From Ifrita kowaldi (lineage: Eukaryota > Chordata > Aves > Passeriformes > Cinclosomatidae), in the NCBI GenBank assembly GCA_013398055.1, contig VZRS01014306.1, positions 282,212-346,211 on the forward strand: DNA of 64,000 nt. Direction: 5' to 3'. Shown in pieces: positions 36,761-48,310 of the stretch (positions are counted from its first letter, which is position 1; each line of letters begins with the position of its first letter). The notes below the pieces were generated by a model. That model had not been told where the DNA came from, did no database searches, and saw only the letters and a list, made by a program, of their open reading frames with translations. The position numbers and the translations under genes were made by a program.

Positions 36761-39700
36761 TCTTAGAGTGATCATTGGGACTTTCAGTGATGTTAAATTT
36801 TTCTTTGAAATGTAACAATGCACTGGTTTTAAAGTCCATCAGTGTGGCAATGGACAAATGTCTTATGCACCTAGCAAAAATATGACATTTAAAAAACAGG
36901 GTCTTGCAACAGGATATATGAAGAAGAGATAAAGGTTTTCAGCTGGTTAGCTCTGTAACTACATTGAAAATATGGATTAAAATCTTTTAAAATTGGATAA
37001 AAAAGTAACAGTCTGAAAAAAATGCTGATAATGTGAAATTCTAGGAAGAACTACATTTGTGCTTTGCAGGAGCCCCACAAAATTTATGTTCTCCTTTGAT
37101 ATTATGAAGAAAATGGAGAACATTTATAAGTTGCCTCTTAGATGTAATTCTCTACTACAACAGATTTGAAGATAAAAACTACTATGCAGAAAATAATAAA
37201 AATATCAAAGTTATCTTTATGTTATGATTAGGACTCTGTGAGAAGGTATCTTGTAAAAATCAGTTGGCCAAGTTTTTGCATAACTAAGGATTGTGGCTGC
37301 CATGTGACTGAGAATAGGTAATTTAATGTTTCACTGTTTCCTCACTGTTTTTAATGCCAGATGACAAACGTGATAGTGCATTTTATTTCTTTGACTTTGC
37401 CTCAGGCTTCGAGGTTAATAGTATGCAACAGTGATGACAGATACCATCACTCTATTCAATAAAGTATCCCCTATCAAAGGGAGAAATGGCAAATAAAGAA
37501 ATTAATGCAATTACTTAGACAAGCTCTAATCTACTGTAATAAACTAAATAAATTTATTTATAAAAGCTGAAAGAAAAAATTTGGATCTGCAAATTAAATT
37601 GTAAAACAGACTTTTTACACAGACCTGGTGACAGACCAGCCAAGACCCAGAGAAGGGTTAACTTAAGCAGTGGGGGTTTTTAACTAAATGCACTGTTCAC
37701 CAAGCAAACATAATGGCTGGTGATTGTTAAACACTTACTGAGCAAATCCCCAGTATGCATACCAGGCTGGTAGTTTGGATGCAAAGAGGAGTCTGAAGCA
37801 GACTTTCCAAAAGCATGACCTTACCTTAGATATACTTTGGTTGAAAACTTACTCGAATAACATGTTTCACACAGATGAAACAATTATCAAAGTGCGTCCT
37901 TTTCTTAACTTGGAAAAAAACCCATTATTTTACAATTAATTAAAATTCAAAGTTATAAAAATTGAAATATTGAAATTTATGTGTAATGAACCCCTGAAAT
38001 AGGTTGCTTTCCTAAGGATTTTCTATGTTAGCCCTTCAATCAAAAACAAATCTCTAAATAAGTGCATTCAAAACCTCTAAATAGTGTAAATTGCAATGAC
38101 TGTGACACGAAAGTCATGCACTATCCAGATCCCAGTTTAAGCTCTTCCATTTCTTCCATTCTCCATTCCAAGCTCTTCCATTCTTTTTCTATTGTTTCAG
38201 CGTTGCCAGGCTTACCATAAGAGAACAAGTTTTCCTTAGTGCACAACAAGGAGAGAGGCACAAAGTATCACACAGGAAAAAACTATATTCATGCTGTGCT
38301 ATAAAATCTTCATCCAAATCTAACTCACGTTTTGAAGAAAGCACTTTTGCTGTAACACTCTGCTAGGATAATCTCAAATACTGTGAGAATAGAGTAAGCT
38401 ATTTGAATCCCCTGATTCAGTGAAAGGATTAATCTGCTTTATCTCTCCATTAAATCGTTATATATTTAATCCAATTTAACATCCATGCAGTGTCTTGTAT
38501 TGTTCTAACATGCTTAGAACTGCAAATGTTCAGGCTGGCAAAAGAATTGGATACTAACTCATTGCCTGCCAGTTCCCAGGTACGCTTTTTAAACCATTGT
38601 CTTGCCTTTGGGTATTTTCTGCAAAATGGACTAATGGAAGAATGTAATCTCTTGAGCAGAAATTTTGCATGCTCTTCATATTTTGTTGCTAAATTTGCCA
38701 TTGCACACCTGAAGATCTCTCAAATAGAAGAACTGAGAGGGAACATTCCAGCAGTGCACAGAACTCAAGAGCCAGAAACCTCATAAACAGCATTTGCAAT
38801 ACTACATTGTAGCTTCTGCCCTGATCCTGACATTTATTACGCAGATGTTGGTCAAGTAAATTAAAGTTCAGATGGCACTATTAATAAAATTCTTGTGCTC
38901 CTACTTATGATTAAATAGATCAAAGTATTCCTCTATAGCAGTGAATTCTGGGTAACTCTGTGTCATGTAATATCTTTCAGAAAACATTTTTTATCAGTTT
39001 CAGCAATAATACAATAAATAGTGTAAACCACATGTAATACAGCTAAGGAAAAAACTGATCAGCGGATTCGTGGTGAACCTGGCAAGCAGTGGGCAAGAAA
39101 ATTCAGTATTATTTAAGAGATTTGAAAATAAAGAAAGGGAGGAGAAAAAATGGCTAATAAAAGTCTGGATAGATGGAAAGTCTCCTTATCTTCCACACTC
39201 TTGACTGTTACTTTCTTCACATATATTTTCTTGCAAATTATATTCTTTTTGCACTCAGCTGAATGAAATATGAATACAAGGTTGTCTGCAGTTTATCACA
39301 GGCATCTATTTTTTGACCAGCTTGTAAGTGGGTTAAGTCCTGTCTCACACTCAAGTCAAGATATTTGTTATTTGTTTCAGTGGAGTTAATACCCTGGATG
39401 TCTAATTTATATGTTTACATCATTTCTAAAATAGGCAAAAATTATTCATTATGTTTAAATTTTCTTGTTTTATGTTGAATTTCATACAAGGTTTAGGGTC
39501 TCCTTGTTACCCACAAGAACAACTTTTCTCTAAGAAGTAGAACAGGTGCATATTTCGTGGAAATAGAGTCCAGTTTCTATTTGAAAAGTTTTGTTTTGTT
39601 TTGCTGTATTCAGAAACAAGAAAACATATTTGCCAGAAATTTCCTCTTCTGATAGATGATAAATTTGTTGATCCTTGTTATTGCATTGTCTTTTTGCCTT

Positions 39701-42700
39701 ACAAATGTATTAATACATGAAGACTCACAAATTCTGCATAGCTTTATGAAATGCTGCTGAAAACACATGGCTTAACGTTGCAAGAACACACAAAATTAAG
39801 AGCATTAATAGCAGCATGCTTTATATTAAATCCAACACACAAGATGTGTCCCACTGAAATGTACTTTTGGAAAGGGAATTACTTATGAAACTTGACCTAA
39901 ACCAACATAAAAGTAGTAAGACTGAGAGATGTCCTTTATGGGGATAGAACAGAAATTCTATATGTGAACAAATAAAATGGTAATTAGCAAGGAAAGAAGG
40001 TCAAACTTGCTGGGCTTCAGTCTAGTTACTGCTCCTCCAGGAGTGGATTCTGTAGAGATGGATTTGGAGGGTATTCTAGCATTCCCTAAAGAGACCAAAA
40101 TTCATGAATTAGTTAAATCAACCAAGTCAAAAGCCAATTGTATCACCTGTCAAAATCTTTGTCTGAGAAGATAGTAATGTTCTGATAGTAGTTCATTTTT
40201 AGAGGAAGCTTAGACTCCCCCAACTCTTAAACTGGAAAGAGGTGGCACAATAAAAGCTCACATTGCCCCACCTGCAGTGCCTATTTAGGTAGTATGGAAT
40301 AAGGTCAGATTAGTTCATATAGGTGGACCATATATCTTTGCATTCTAACCATGAAAATCCTGGCAGACTTAAGAGCTAAACCAAGACACACTAATAATAA
40401 AGGTTTCTGTGGAAGCTGTAATCAGAGGCTGAAAAACCAGAACTGAGACCTCAGCAAAGAAACATATGATCAGATTGGTTGGTGTCCTTAAGAGGATTTT
40501 GATGAAATATTATGAAGACAGCAATATAAGGAATATCGGAATTACTGTGCTGCAGTCCAAACCAGTTCTTTTAAATAGTTTTGACATTTGCTTACTCCTC
40601 AATCTGTTGCAGGTTAAATTGCATGTGGAAGCCATCCTACTCAGTGTAATAATATTTAACAGAAATTGCAGGTACATAGCTTCAGAGAATGATCCAGGTC
40701 ACCCAATACACCGGTCCAAATATCCTGCAATAGTTATTGGAGATTTTAAAGTACATGTGAAGACCAGCATAAAGGAAAGCTCTTTTCCCAATAGAGGCAT
40801 TTCTTTTGCCTGAACACAGGCACTTCCAGTTGATGATATTGCCTGCATTTCAATTAAACCTCTGCTTCTGTCAGAGAGCTGAAATATTCAATGTAAGTGC
40901 CTCATTCGCATAACAGCAGCCCATCAGAGGACTGTAATTTCTATGTTTTTGCAGTGTGGTGAACATGTTTGTACCTAGGTGCCCATGTTGTAAGCCAGCG
41001 CCCAAAATACCAAGGAACAAGGAGACATCAGTAAGGGCATTCTCTCCTCTTAGCGCTAGTCTCCCAAACGACAATGTATATCTACTGAAGCAACATAATC
41101 TTGCTTCAAGGAAGGGTCACCTGCTATACCTTATGGCCTGATAATCAGGACTCGCTCCAGCATTTTGGAGATGAGGATTCAATACCCTGCTCAGACTAAA
41201 TCAAGTCAAACATTATCTAATTCCTTTCTTGCTGTTCAGACTTCTTAATTATTACACACCATTTCTGAAAAACAGTGCTAGCATTTTAGAATATTTTTAG
41301 AGTTCAGTTGCCTGTATTCCTAGTCCTGGATCACAATCCATTTGTTGGCAGTGTTTAAAGGACATTCCTCAAGAGCTTTTAAGCAGTCAACATTGACTTC
41401 CTTTAAGTACCCTAGAAATATTCCATCTTAGCAGGGAGGCACCTAATGAAAGTTGTCATATAAAGAATTAAGCAGTCTTTGAAAACTGTTGACTATAGCT
41501 GAAATGGAAATCAGGTGACTGTGTACTCCACCTCTGCCTAAACCAAGCAGATACCATCTACAGCTGTTTTGCATTCGAGTGGCTTTCACAATTTGAGGGG
41601 TTAAGGGATTTTTTCCCTGTGAAACATCTGGCCTTTGAATACATATTATTATTCCTGTTTGGAAATGAACTATTAAAATGCAAGATATATTTATCCACAG
41701 GAAAAATACATCCAAACTAGTAACAAAGAGTACACATCTGTCAAGTCTGTATGCTGCTGTCCCACAGTGTTTGGTAGACAGCTAAATCTGGTTATGTAAG
41801 TATCCTCTGTGATTCCTGGGCCTTCCTGGGTAGAAGTCTATTAAACGTAAATTTTAATAGTTTCTTGAATATTTAAATTTTAATTCAAAGTTTAAATGTT
41901 GGTGGCTCACTGGGACCTGTCCTTTCATCTCAGACTTCTGTCATGTCTTGATAATTGACTCCACACTTGTTTATACAGGTCCTTCTTCCTGTGTTTTGAC
42001 ATTTTCTAACCCACTACTAAACCTGCAAGTAATTCAGGAAAACATATCAATTCTCCTGTCACTTTTTTCTGTGCTGACGTTATTTTGGCATTTCCTTTTC
42101 CATAGTCTCTTGCCAGAGTGTTCAGTCTATGGCCTTTACTTGTACCCCTGACCACTGCACCTTCATTCAAGTGCTGGCAAGTCAAAAACAAGCAAGAAAA
42201 ATTTCTCAATTCAGAATTTTTTCATTAGTGTTGCCTTTGGAACAGCAAGGAGTTTGAGGGACATATAGTTCACATTTTTATCAATTCCTTTAGCCACTAA
42301 ATAATCTAAGTTCTTATCAGGTAACTTGGCAAAAGTACTATCTTGAAACACCTCCAGAATGAAAGGCGAAGTAAAAGATTGTGCAAGCTTAATTCATCAC
42401 ATAAAAGAACCGAAAAATATAATCAATCCTATTTCTGGACCACTTTTCATCGGTTTCCTCAATTCTGAGGGAACGACAGCTTTAGGGAAGTAAGAAAATT
42501 CCAGTCATGCTAAACAAAGATCTAAAATAAAGGCAGAAAAAAAAAGTATTTTCAAGTTTTCTTAGAGAATTCACACAGATTATTTTATGGCCTGTAAAGT
42601 GCTTCATACTTTGTACAATATCTGGCAAAAAACTCAGAGCACCAGGTTCTCTTACTAATAAGAATGGCAATGATGATAAAAATTCCTGAAGGAGAGTTTT

Positions 42701-43040
42701 ATATTGTGCAAGCTCTGACCAAGGAGTGTCAGAACTGAAAAAACCATGGGCTATGCCAGCCAGATGGTCTGCAGAGATAATTAATGGCAGAGTCCACAGT
42801 TTTGGCTCGCCTGGGGACAATGTCATGCAAGCTGCTTCCAGGACTTAAGCTACCAGCTTTCTTTTGAACTGGGCTGTCAGGGAGAGCTACCAACACATTC
42901 AGAACCAAAGCAGAAATCCCTGTGTGATGCCATCTGGTCTAGACATGCCTCAAATGGTCAGCAGCACTGAAGTTTCCACTTAGATTTATTTTTTTTTTAG
43001 CTTCAGGCATGTTTCATTTTAAATTTTCCATATATTTCGT
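36761..43040. other. Unique AT-rich non-coding DNA
   Basis: No gene or RNA is recognised. The block 37320-37560 has conserved-element-like texture. A short cluster of GCTCTTCCATT-type units lies at 38130-38185. Frames of up to 115 codons (40466-40813 on +, 42482-42826 on -) lack domains and codon structure that I would trust. Confidence 0.6.
37320..37560. promoter_or_regulatory. Candidate conserved non-coding element
   Basis: A non-repetitive block with AT-rich cores (TTAATGC, TTTATTTATAAAAG) plus a paired GTGATGACAGATACCATCAC motif at 37430-37449, which is a small imperfect inverted repeat. No open frame. The assignment is by texture only. Confidence 0.18.
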
Positions 43041-43043
43041 AAC

Positions 43044-43228
43044 AGGGCCTCTGCAACAGGAGAAGGGATAATGGTTTTAAACTGAAGGAGGGTCAATTTA
43101 GACTAGATAAAAGAAAGATGTTTTTTAACAATTGAAAAAGAGAGTGATGAAACACTGGGACAGGTAGCCCAGAGAGGTGGTAGATTCCCCATCCCTGGAA
43201 ACATTCAAGGTCAAGGTTGGACGGGGTA
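43044..43228 (+). mobile_element. CR1 LINE fragment, sense
   Basis: It contains the GATAATGGTTTTAAACTGAA block, then an AGACTAGATAAAAGAAAGAT segment, the CACTGGGACAGGTAGCCCAG block, the CCCCATCCCTGGAAACATTC block and GGTTGGACGGGG before it stops. It lacks the last roughly 100 bp of the element, so it is truncated at both ends, and it is more diverged than the copy at 24.6 kb. Confidence 0.92.
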
Positions 43229-43950
43229 AGATGTGATTTCAAATTAGACACATATTTCACAGCCTGACATAAAAACACCCATATATCTTTTAAAACACTA
43301 AATCCCAGATTTCTACGCCAGTGTGTTTTTCTCTTCTGCTAAGATACCTATTGGTTTTAAATTTCATATTTCCTCCTTCCCTTCCCTTTCCTACTAAGTG
43401 ATTCATAGTTTTTCCAGTGACATTCCTATCATTTTTCTGCTGATCTGCAGCTAAATACTGAGTGGTTTAAAACACAGGTATCTAAGTATACAGTATTAGT
43501 AGTAATGCACTATGGCAATTGCACTTTCCACACTGAGGTCTTAAACTGAGTTTAGGAACACAGTGATATCTAGGCTGAATAAAGAACCAGCATTTGGTAA
43601 AGACTCTTCCCTTCCTGAGTGTTTCAAAGTCTCCTAGCTCCCTTCAGGAGCCTTTGGAACTCTCCTCTATTAGATTCTAGCTACAATCTAGATTTTTTAC
43701 TAGATTTGCTAAAATCAGTCACCGAAATACTTAGTACAGAATTCAGCATTTCATTATCATATAATATTGATTACATAGCATTGTAATATAATGTAGTATA
43801 ATTAAAATTAAATAATACAACATAATATAGCTTCTGCCTGAAAATTCTCTTATATGTCTGAAGGTACTATATTGGTAATAATCACTATCCTCTATTCCTC
43901 AGTAAAAAGTATTCTAGCTGGTAGTTTTCAGTGCAGAACGTAAACTGTCA
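43229..43950. other. Unique AT-rich DNA with an A/T-biased tract
   Basis: The segment at 43755-43832 is almost pure A/T with recurring ATAAT/TAATAT words. No gene is seen. Confidence 0.6.
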
Positions 43951-43952
43951 CT

Positions 43953-44110
43953 TCACAGAATCAGAATGATTGAGGTTAGAAAGGAACTCTGGAGATCATC
44001 TGGCCCAAACTCCCATCACCTGCTCCAGCTGTATCCATCTGGATGGCAGTGACCAAGAGTTGTCCTTGCTGAAGAGTGCTTGCAGGGAGCTGGTTCACCT
44101 TCACTTCATG
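43953..44110 (-). mobile_element. CR1 LINE 3' end, antisense, degraded
   Basis: ACAGAATCAGAATGATTGAG followed by GTTAGAAAGGAACTCTGGAG and ATCATCTGGCCCAAACTCCC matches the antisense 3' end of CR1, including the remnant of its terminal ATTCTATG-type microsatellite. The identity of the part beyond about 44040 is less clear, so the inner boundary is approximate. Confidence 0.75.
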
Positions 44111-46915
44111 AGATTTTTGAGACGTGAATCCATCCCAATTAATAGATCTGAGAGAACCACCTGCTTCATGATAACTTCCTTCAAGTCAATGCCTGGTGCG
44201 TGAAAACTAAATAACTTCAGCCATGTTTGCGTCAGTGAGATGGCTACAAATATATTTACAAATATGTAAACACACGATCACATACAAATAAATGTATTTG
44301 AAGACTGTATGTGTGTTTTTAGATGAGTAACATATATTTAGCACTAATTATTGTTTCCTTCATGTTAACCATCAATGGTTTCCCTGAAAATGGGCCTAAG
44401 AAGATGATGAAATAAAAAGATGGTGGGAAAGGTCCACTGACCATCTGTGCCTTACGCTACCTTCCTAACTGTATAATTTTTGTCTTTTTATACTTACAAT
44501 CTTAAAATATTGATTTTTTTTTTTCTCTCACTTTAGAAACCTAACAAAGGATATTGGAAAAATTCCAAGACATCTCTAGCCTCTGCTCTGTCAAGTCATA
44601 TGTCTATAATGTTCCTCTTGGAATACAATAAATATAAGCATACTGGCTAGCAAAAACTTTAGCACTGAACCTGACACATCACAAATCAAAATGAGAAACT
44701 CTTTGCATGTTCAAACATCTGTGAAGACCAAAAAACGCCAAAAGACTCTGCACATCTTTACATGATGTGCACCAGAAACATTATCCTTTCACAGACAATT
44801 TAGGCAATGAAGCCATTAGTTGGAGGCTCAAGCTTTCTTTGATGAAGGGAAATGTAAAGATAGATATAAATATCAAAAGAAGTTAGCAGCTCTTTTAAGT
44901 TTATACATTCATAAAGTATAAGAAATGATCCCCCTACTTTGAAGTGTGGACTAGGATGCAGATAATTTAAAATAACTAAATAATAGTTCTGGCAGAAATG
45001 AGAACAAATAAATCTACTGTGATTTGTTGCTCTATTAATACAAGTATGAAATCAAACCAGACTAAAAAAAACATTATTTTTCTTTTTTCTGTTGCTACTT
45101 TATGAAGAGTAATAATTCAGCCATTCTGCTCAGAAAAATATTTTAAAGTACCCACAATGGAAAAGAGTGAGGATCTCACTAGATAGTCAATATAGCATAT
45201 CCCCAACACACATTATTCCTCCTTTGAAACAATTACTAACCAGAGATGAATTAATTCCCTGTACTTCATGGAAAGCCAGTGACTAAGAAGAGAAAAATAA
45301 CATGTTGCAGCTCTCAAATTAATGATTTTTGATGTCAAGTAAAAACATTATTTTAATAGTTTACTCCTTCAGTAGTCTCTGAGCAGAATGCTAATAGAAC
45401 TCTTAAATACACTTCAACTAGATTTCTTAACAAAGGAGTGGTTGTTTTGTCTCTGCTTTTAGTCTGGGAAGATTAGGGAATTACCTGGCTGCTCCTTTAC
45501 ATTAATTTGCCTATATTATTCCACAAGCATAGAAGAAGTCTAGAGACATCTATGCCAACTCTGAATTCTAAGAGACACGTATAATGAAAAGATCAAATTA
45601 TCCATGTCGGTGTCAATCTCTTAAAAACCACACAGTGCAATGAAGACAATTTTTATTCTTAACTGTAGAACTGGTGCACATCTGGCCTGTGTCTGAACTA
45701 GAGAATTAAAAAAAAAATCATACTGTAGCCAATACTAATTCAGCTACTCCAGTGGAGAGAAATTCTGGCAGCTTCTGTTGTTCCCACCAGCACATCTGCT
45801 AATCCTTCATTTTATGAAGAAATAAGAAGCACAGTCAAGCTGAGCACAAAACAACTGCAGTAATCCATATAAGACCAGAATGATCTTTGTAAAGAAAAAT
45901 ATTATTGCACAGAAATTGGATGTTTACCATTTTTGAAATGAAACTGATAGAATGGTCTCTTTTTTTTTTTTTGTATTAAGTATATTTTAACAAGATCCTT
46001 CTCAGTTTACTCTATGTAGGTGCATGGCAAGTGTTAGACATGACGAAAGCTCCCTCTATCATCAGTAAACATCAAAAGGACAATTTTTGCAAGTAATCTT
46101 GGACAAATCTTCTGCAAACAACTTTTCCACTGACTATAAAGAAGCCTAGATTCTCACTTTAGATTAGATGTTTAATTTCAGAGCAGTTTAAAGTAGGCAA
46201 GGTAGGTCAAATCACCTATATAAGTCTAATACACAACATACCTAGTACATGTATTAATACTTATTTGTATATATAGTCTGTGTACATGCCCATTTTTGTA
46301 AATACATGGGGGAACATGGGCAGATGAGTGTACACATGTGAACTCAAATTACAGAATGTGTACATCCTAAGCGCTTTACAGATTTCAAATAGGTGTACTG
46401 GAGAACAAAACAATATATTCCTGGGTGCTTCAATAGAAGCATGCTCTTAAAAAAAAAATCGTCATCTTATATAATGAATAATCCAAAGCTTTTAAGCAAG
46501 AGTTTGCCAGTGTATACCAAAGAATATTTCCTTTCTGATCACTCAGTTGTATAGCTACATGTGTACTTAGGAGTATTTAATAATTCAGGCACTCAATGTT
46601 GAGACCAGTCGGAGCATGAAATAGAAATAATGCCCCACACGAGTAAGAAAAAAAGTGAAATTTCAACCCAGAAGCAATTAAATAAAGTCTTATTTATGCC
46701 TGGTGCTCAGTGAAATCATTTATATTCATAGAACAATTTTCTTTTTGCCTATACACGCTCCCTAATTGATGTAATCTGTGTTCTCCAAACTCTTCTTGCT
46801 AAACTCAAATCCATAGCCTCAATTTTCTTAGGAATCACTGACCAATTTTGAGAATATTTTCTATAGCAATGTAAATGGAAGAAACTGCATAAAGATGATG
46901 CAAGAAAAAAGTAAA
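44111..46915. other. Unique AT-rich non-coding DNA
   Basis: No open frame, RNA gene or dispersed repeat is recognised. Homopolymer T tracts lie near 44514-44524 and 45960-45972. Confidence 0.6.
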
Positions 46916-47175
46916 ATGAGGAGCCACTGCCACGATGGAATCAAATTTCCAGACACGTCATTAAAATGAGGAACTAATTACCAAATTCTGGAGCAGATTT
47001 TATACTTGGATACATGTATGTAACTCCCACGGGTTTCATTAGGACCTATTCTTACGTACCAGAGAAGATAATTTGGTTTAAAATTTGTAATCATATCACA
47101 TTAAAAAAACTTGTTCTTCAGGTGCAGCCAGAAGTTCAACAAGTTAGTCATGCAAATCACGTAATGTAAATATTG
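46916..47175. promoter_or_regulatory. Candidate conserved non-coding element with an octamer site
   Basis: A non-repetitive block with an ATGCAAAT octamer (47150-47157, the POU/Oct binding word), AATTAC/TAATTA-type cores and isolated CpGs (ACACGTC, CACGTAATG). It has the texture of conserved regulatory DNA, but no alignment was made. Confidence 0.22.
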
Positions 47176-47484
47176 GGATTCATTACTTTTTTTTTATAAA
47201 CCATTTCAGAGTAAGCACTGAGTCCTATTACACTACTTGTTTAATCAGGGACTGTGTTTCTTGCAAATTGCCAAGTCAAAACAGAACATGCAGCAGAACC
47301 ACAGAAGAACCATGAGGCAAAATGCAAGAAATAATGTGTACTGAGAGGAGTCATTGAAAAGCAGCGTGACAAGACACTAAGGATTCTAATAATTAATTTC
47401 CTGTTCTTCTCCAGCAGCTAATAATAGAGAGAAGCTAAGAAGTGCTTAGTGATACTGTTACAAACACTCTATACAACACAATAT

Positions 47485-48310
47485 TTATTCTTTATCAAGA
47501 ACACCTTGACCAACTCTCAGTAAAGGTATACACAGAAGGTATAATTGATGCTGTATGCTGGGAGAAGACTTACAGCTGTTTGTGCAGCCCTCAGCATCAC
47601 ACAATTGATATGAACCTGTCCATGGGTAGGATTGTGTTGCATATTCAAGCATGCAAATGAGGTGAATATCACATTGCACCTGTGAACTATGAGTCTAATC
47701 TCACATTATAGACACAGTGTGCAACTTAATTGCCTAAACATAAAAGGGTGGTATCCTCTATAACATCCAAGGGTAGCTAAGATCCCACAAAGAGCTGAGA
47801 GATATGAGACAGGACCTACATGGCATTTAGACCCTTCTAAGTAACAGCAAAAGGACAAGCAGAATATTCTAGACAACGGTGTCAAGGCCTTGGCCAATAC
47901 ACAGAAAAAATATACTTCCATGAACAGAAGCATCAAGTGCCATTTAACATTCCAAGGATGCTAAAATATCTGTGCACATCTGATGGATATGTCTTGAGAC
48001 TGATGGGAGATCCGTGATTTTCCACAAAAGCAGGTGGAGACCACATGGGAGACTGACCTTGGGCAGTCTGAAATGGCACCAAATCTAGATCTTGAAGCAA
48101 CTGCATTGTGTCAGATGTAGTCTGGAGAGCTACTGGATGCGTTCCAGAGTAGGCATTCTGAGGGAGATTCATTTGGCTAAAGGTAGGTATGACATCTGAG
48201 ACTCCTTCAGGTATTTTGTAAACCTTCACAAGTCAGGCAAGGTATGTGAGGACATCTGAGAGACTTAATGCACCTCTGAAGCAGCAATTTTATACTTGTT
48301 TGAGTCTAAA
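47485..48310. repeat. Possible ancient dispersed repeat, LTR-like
   Basis: This 0.8-kb block differs from its surroundings: it is richer in G and C and full of words such as GACATCTGAGA (twice, 48189-48199 and 48251-48261) and ACTCCTTCAGGTATTTTGTA. Its style resembles old long-terminal-repeat elements of birds. I cannot place TG...CA ends, a target-site duplication or any internal retroviral frame, and no second copy is present in the window. It is only a candidate. Confidence 0.25.

Noticed and set aside
40466..40813. 115-codon frame on + with a hydrophobic middle
   Set aside because: No family resemblance and no upstream promoter or splice signal that I would trust.
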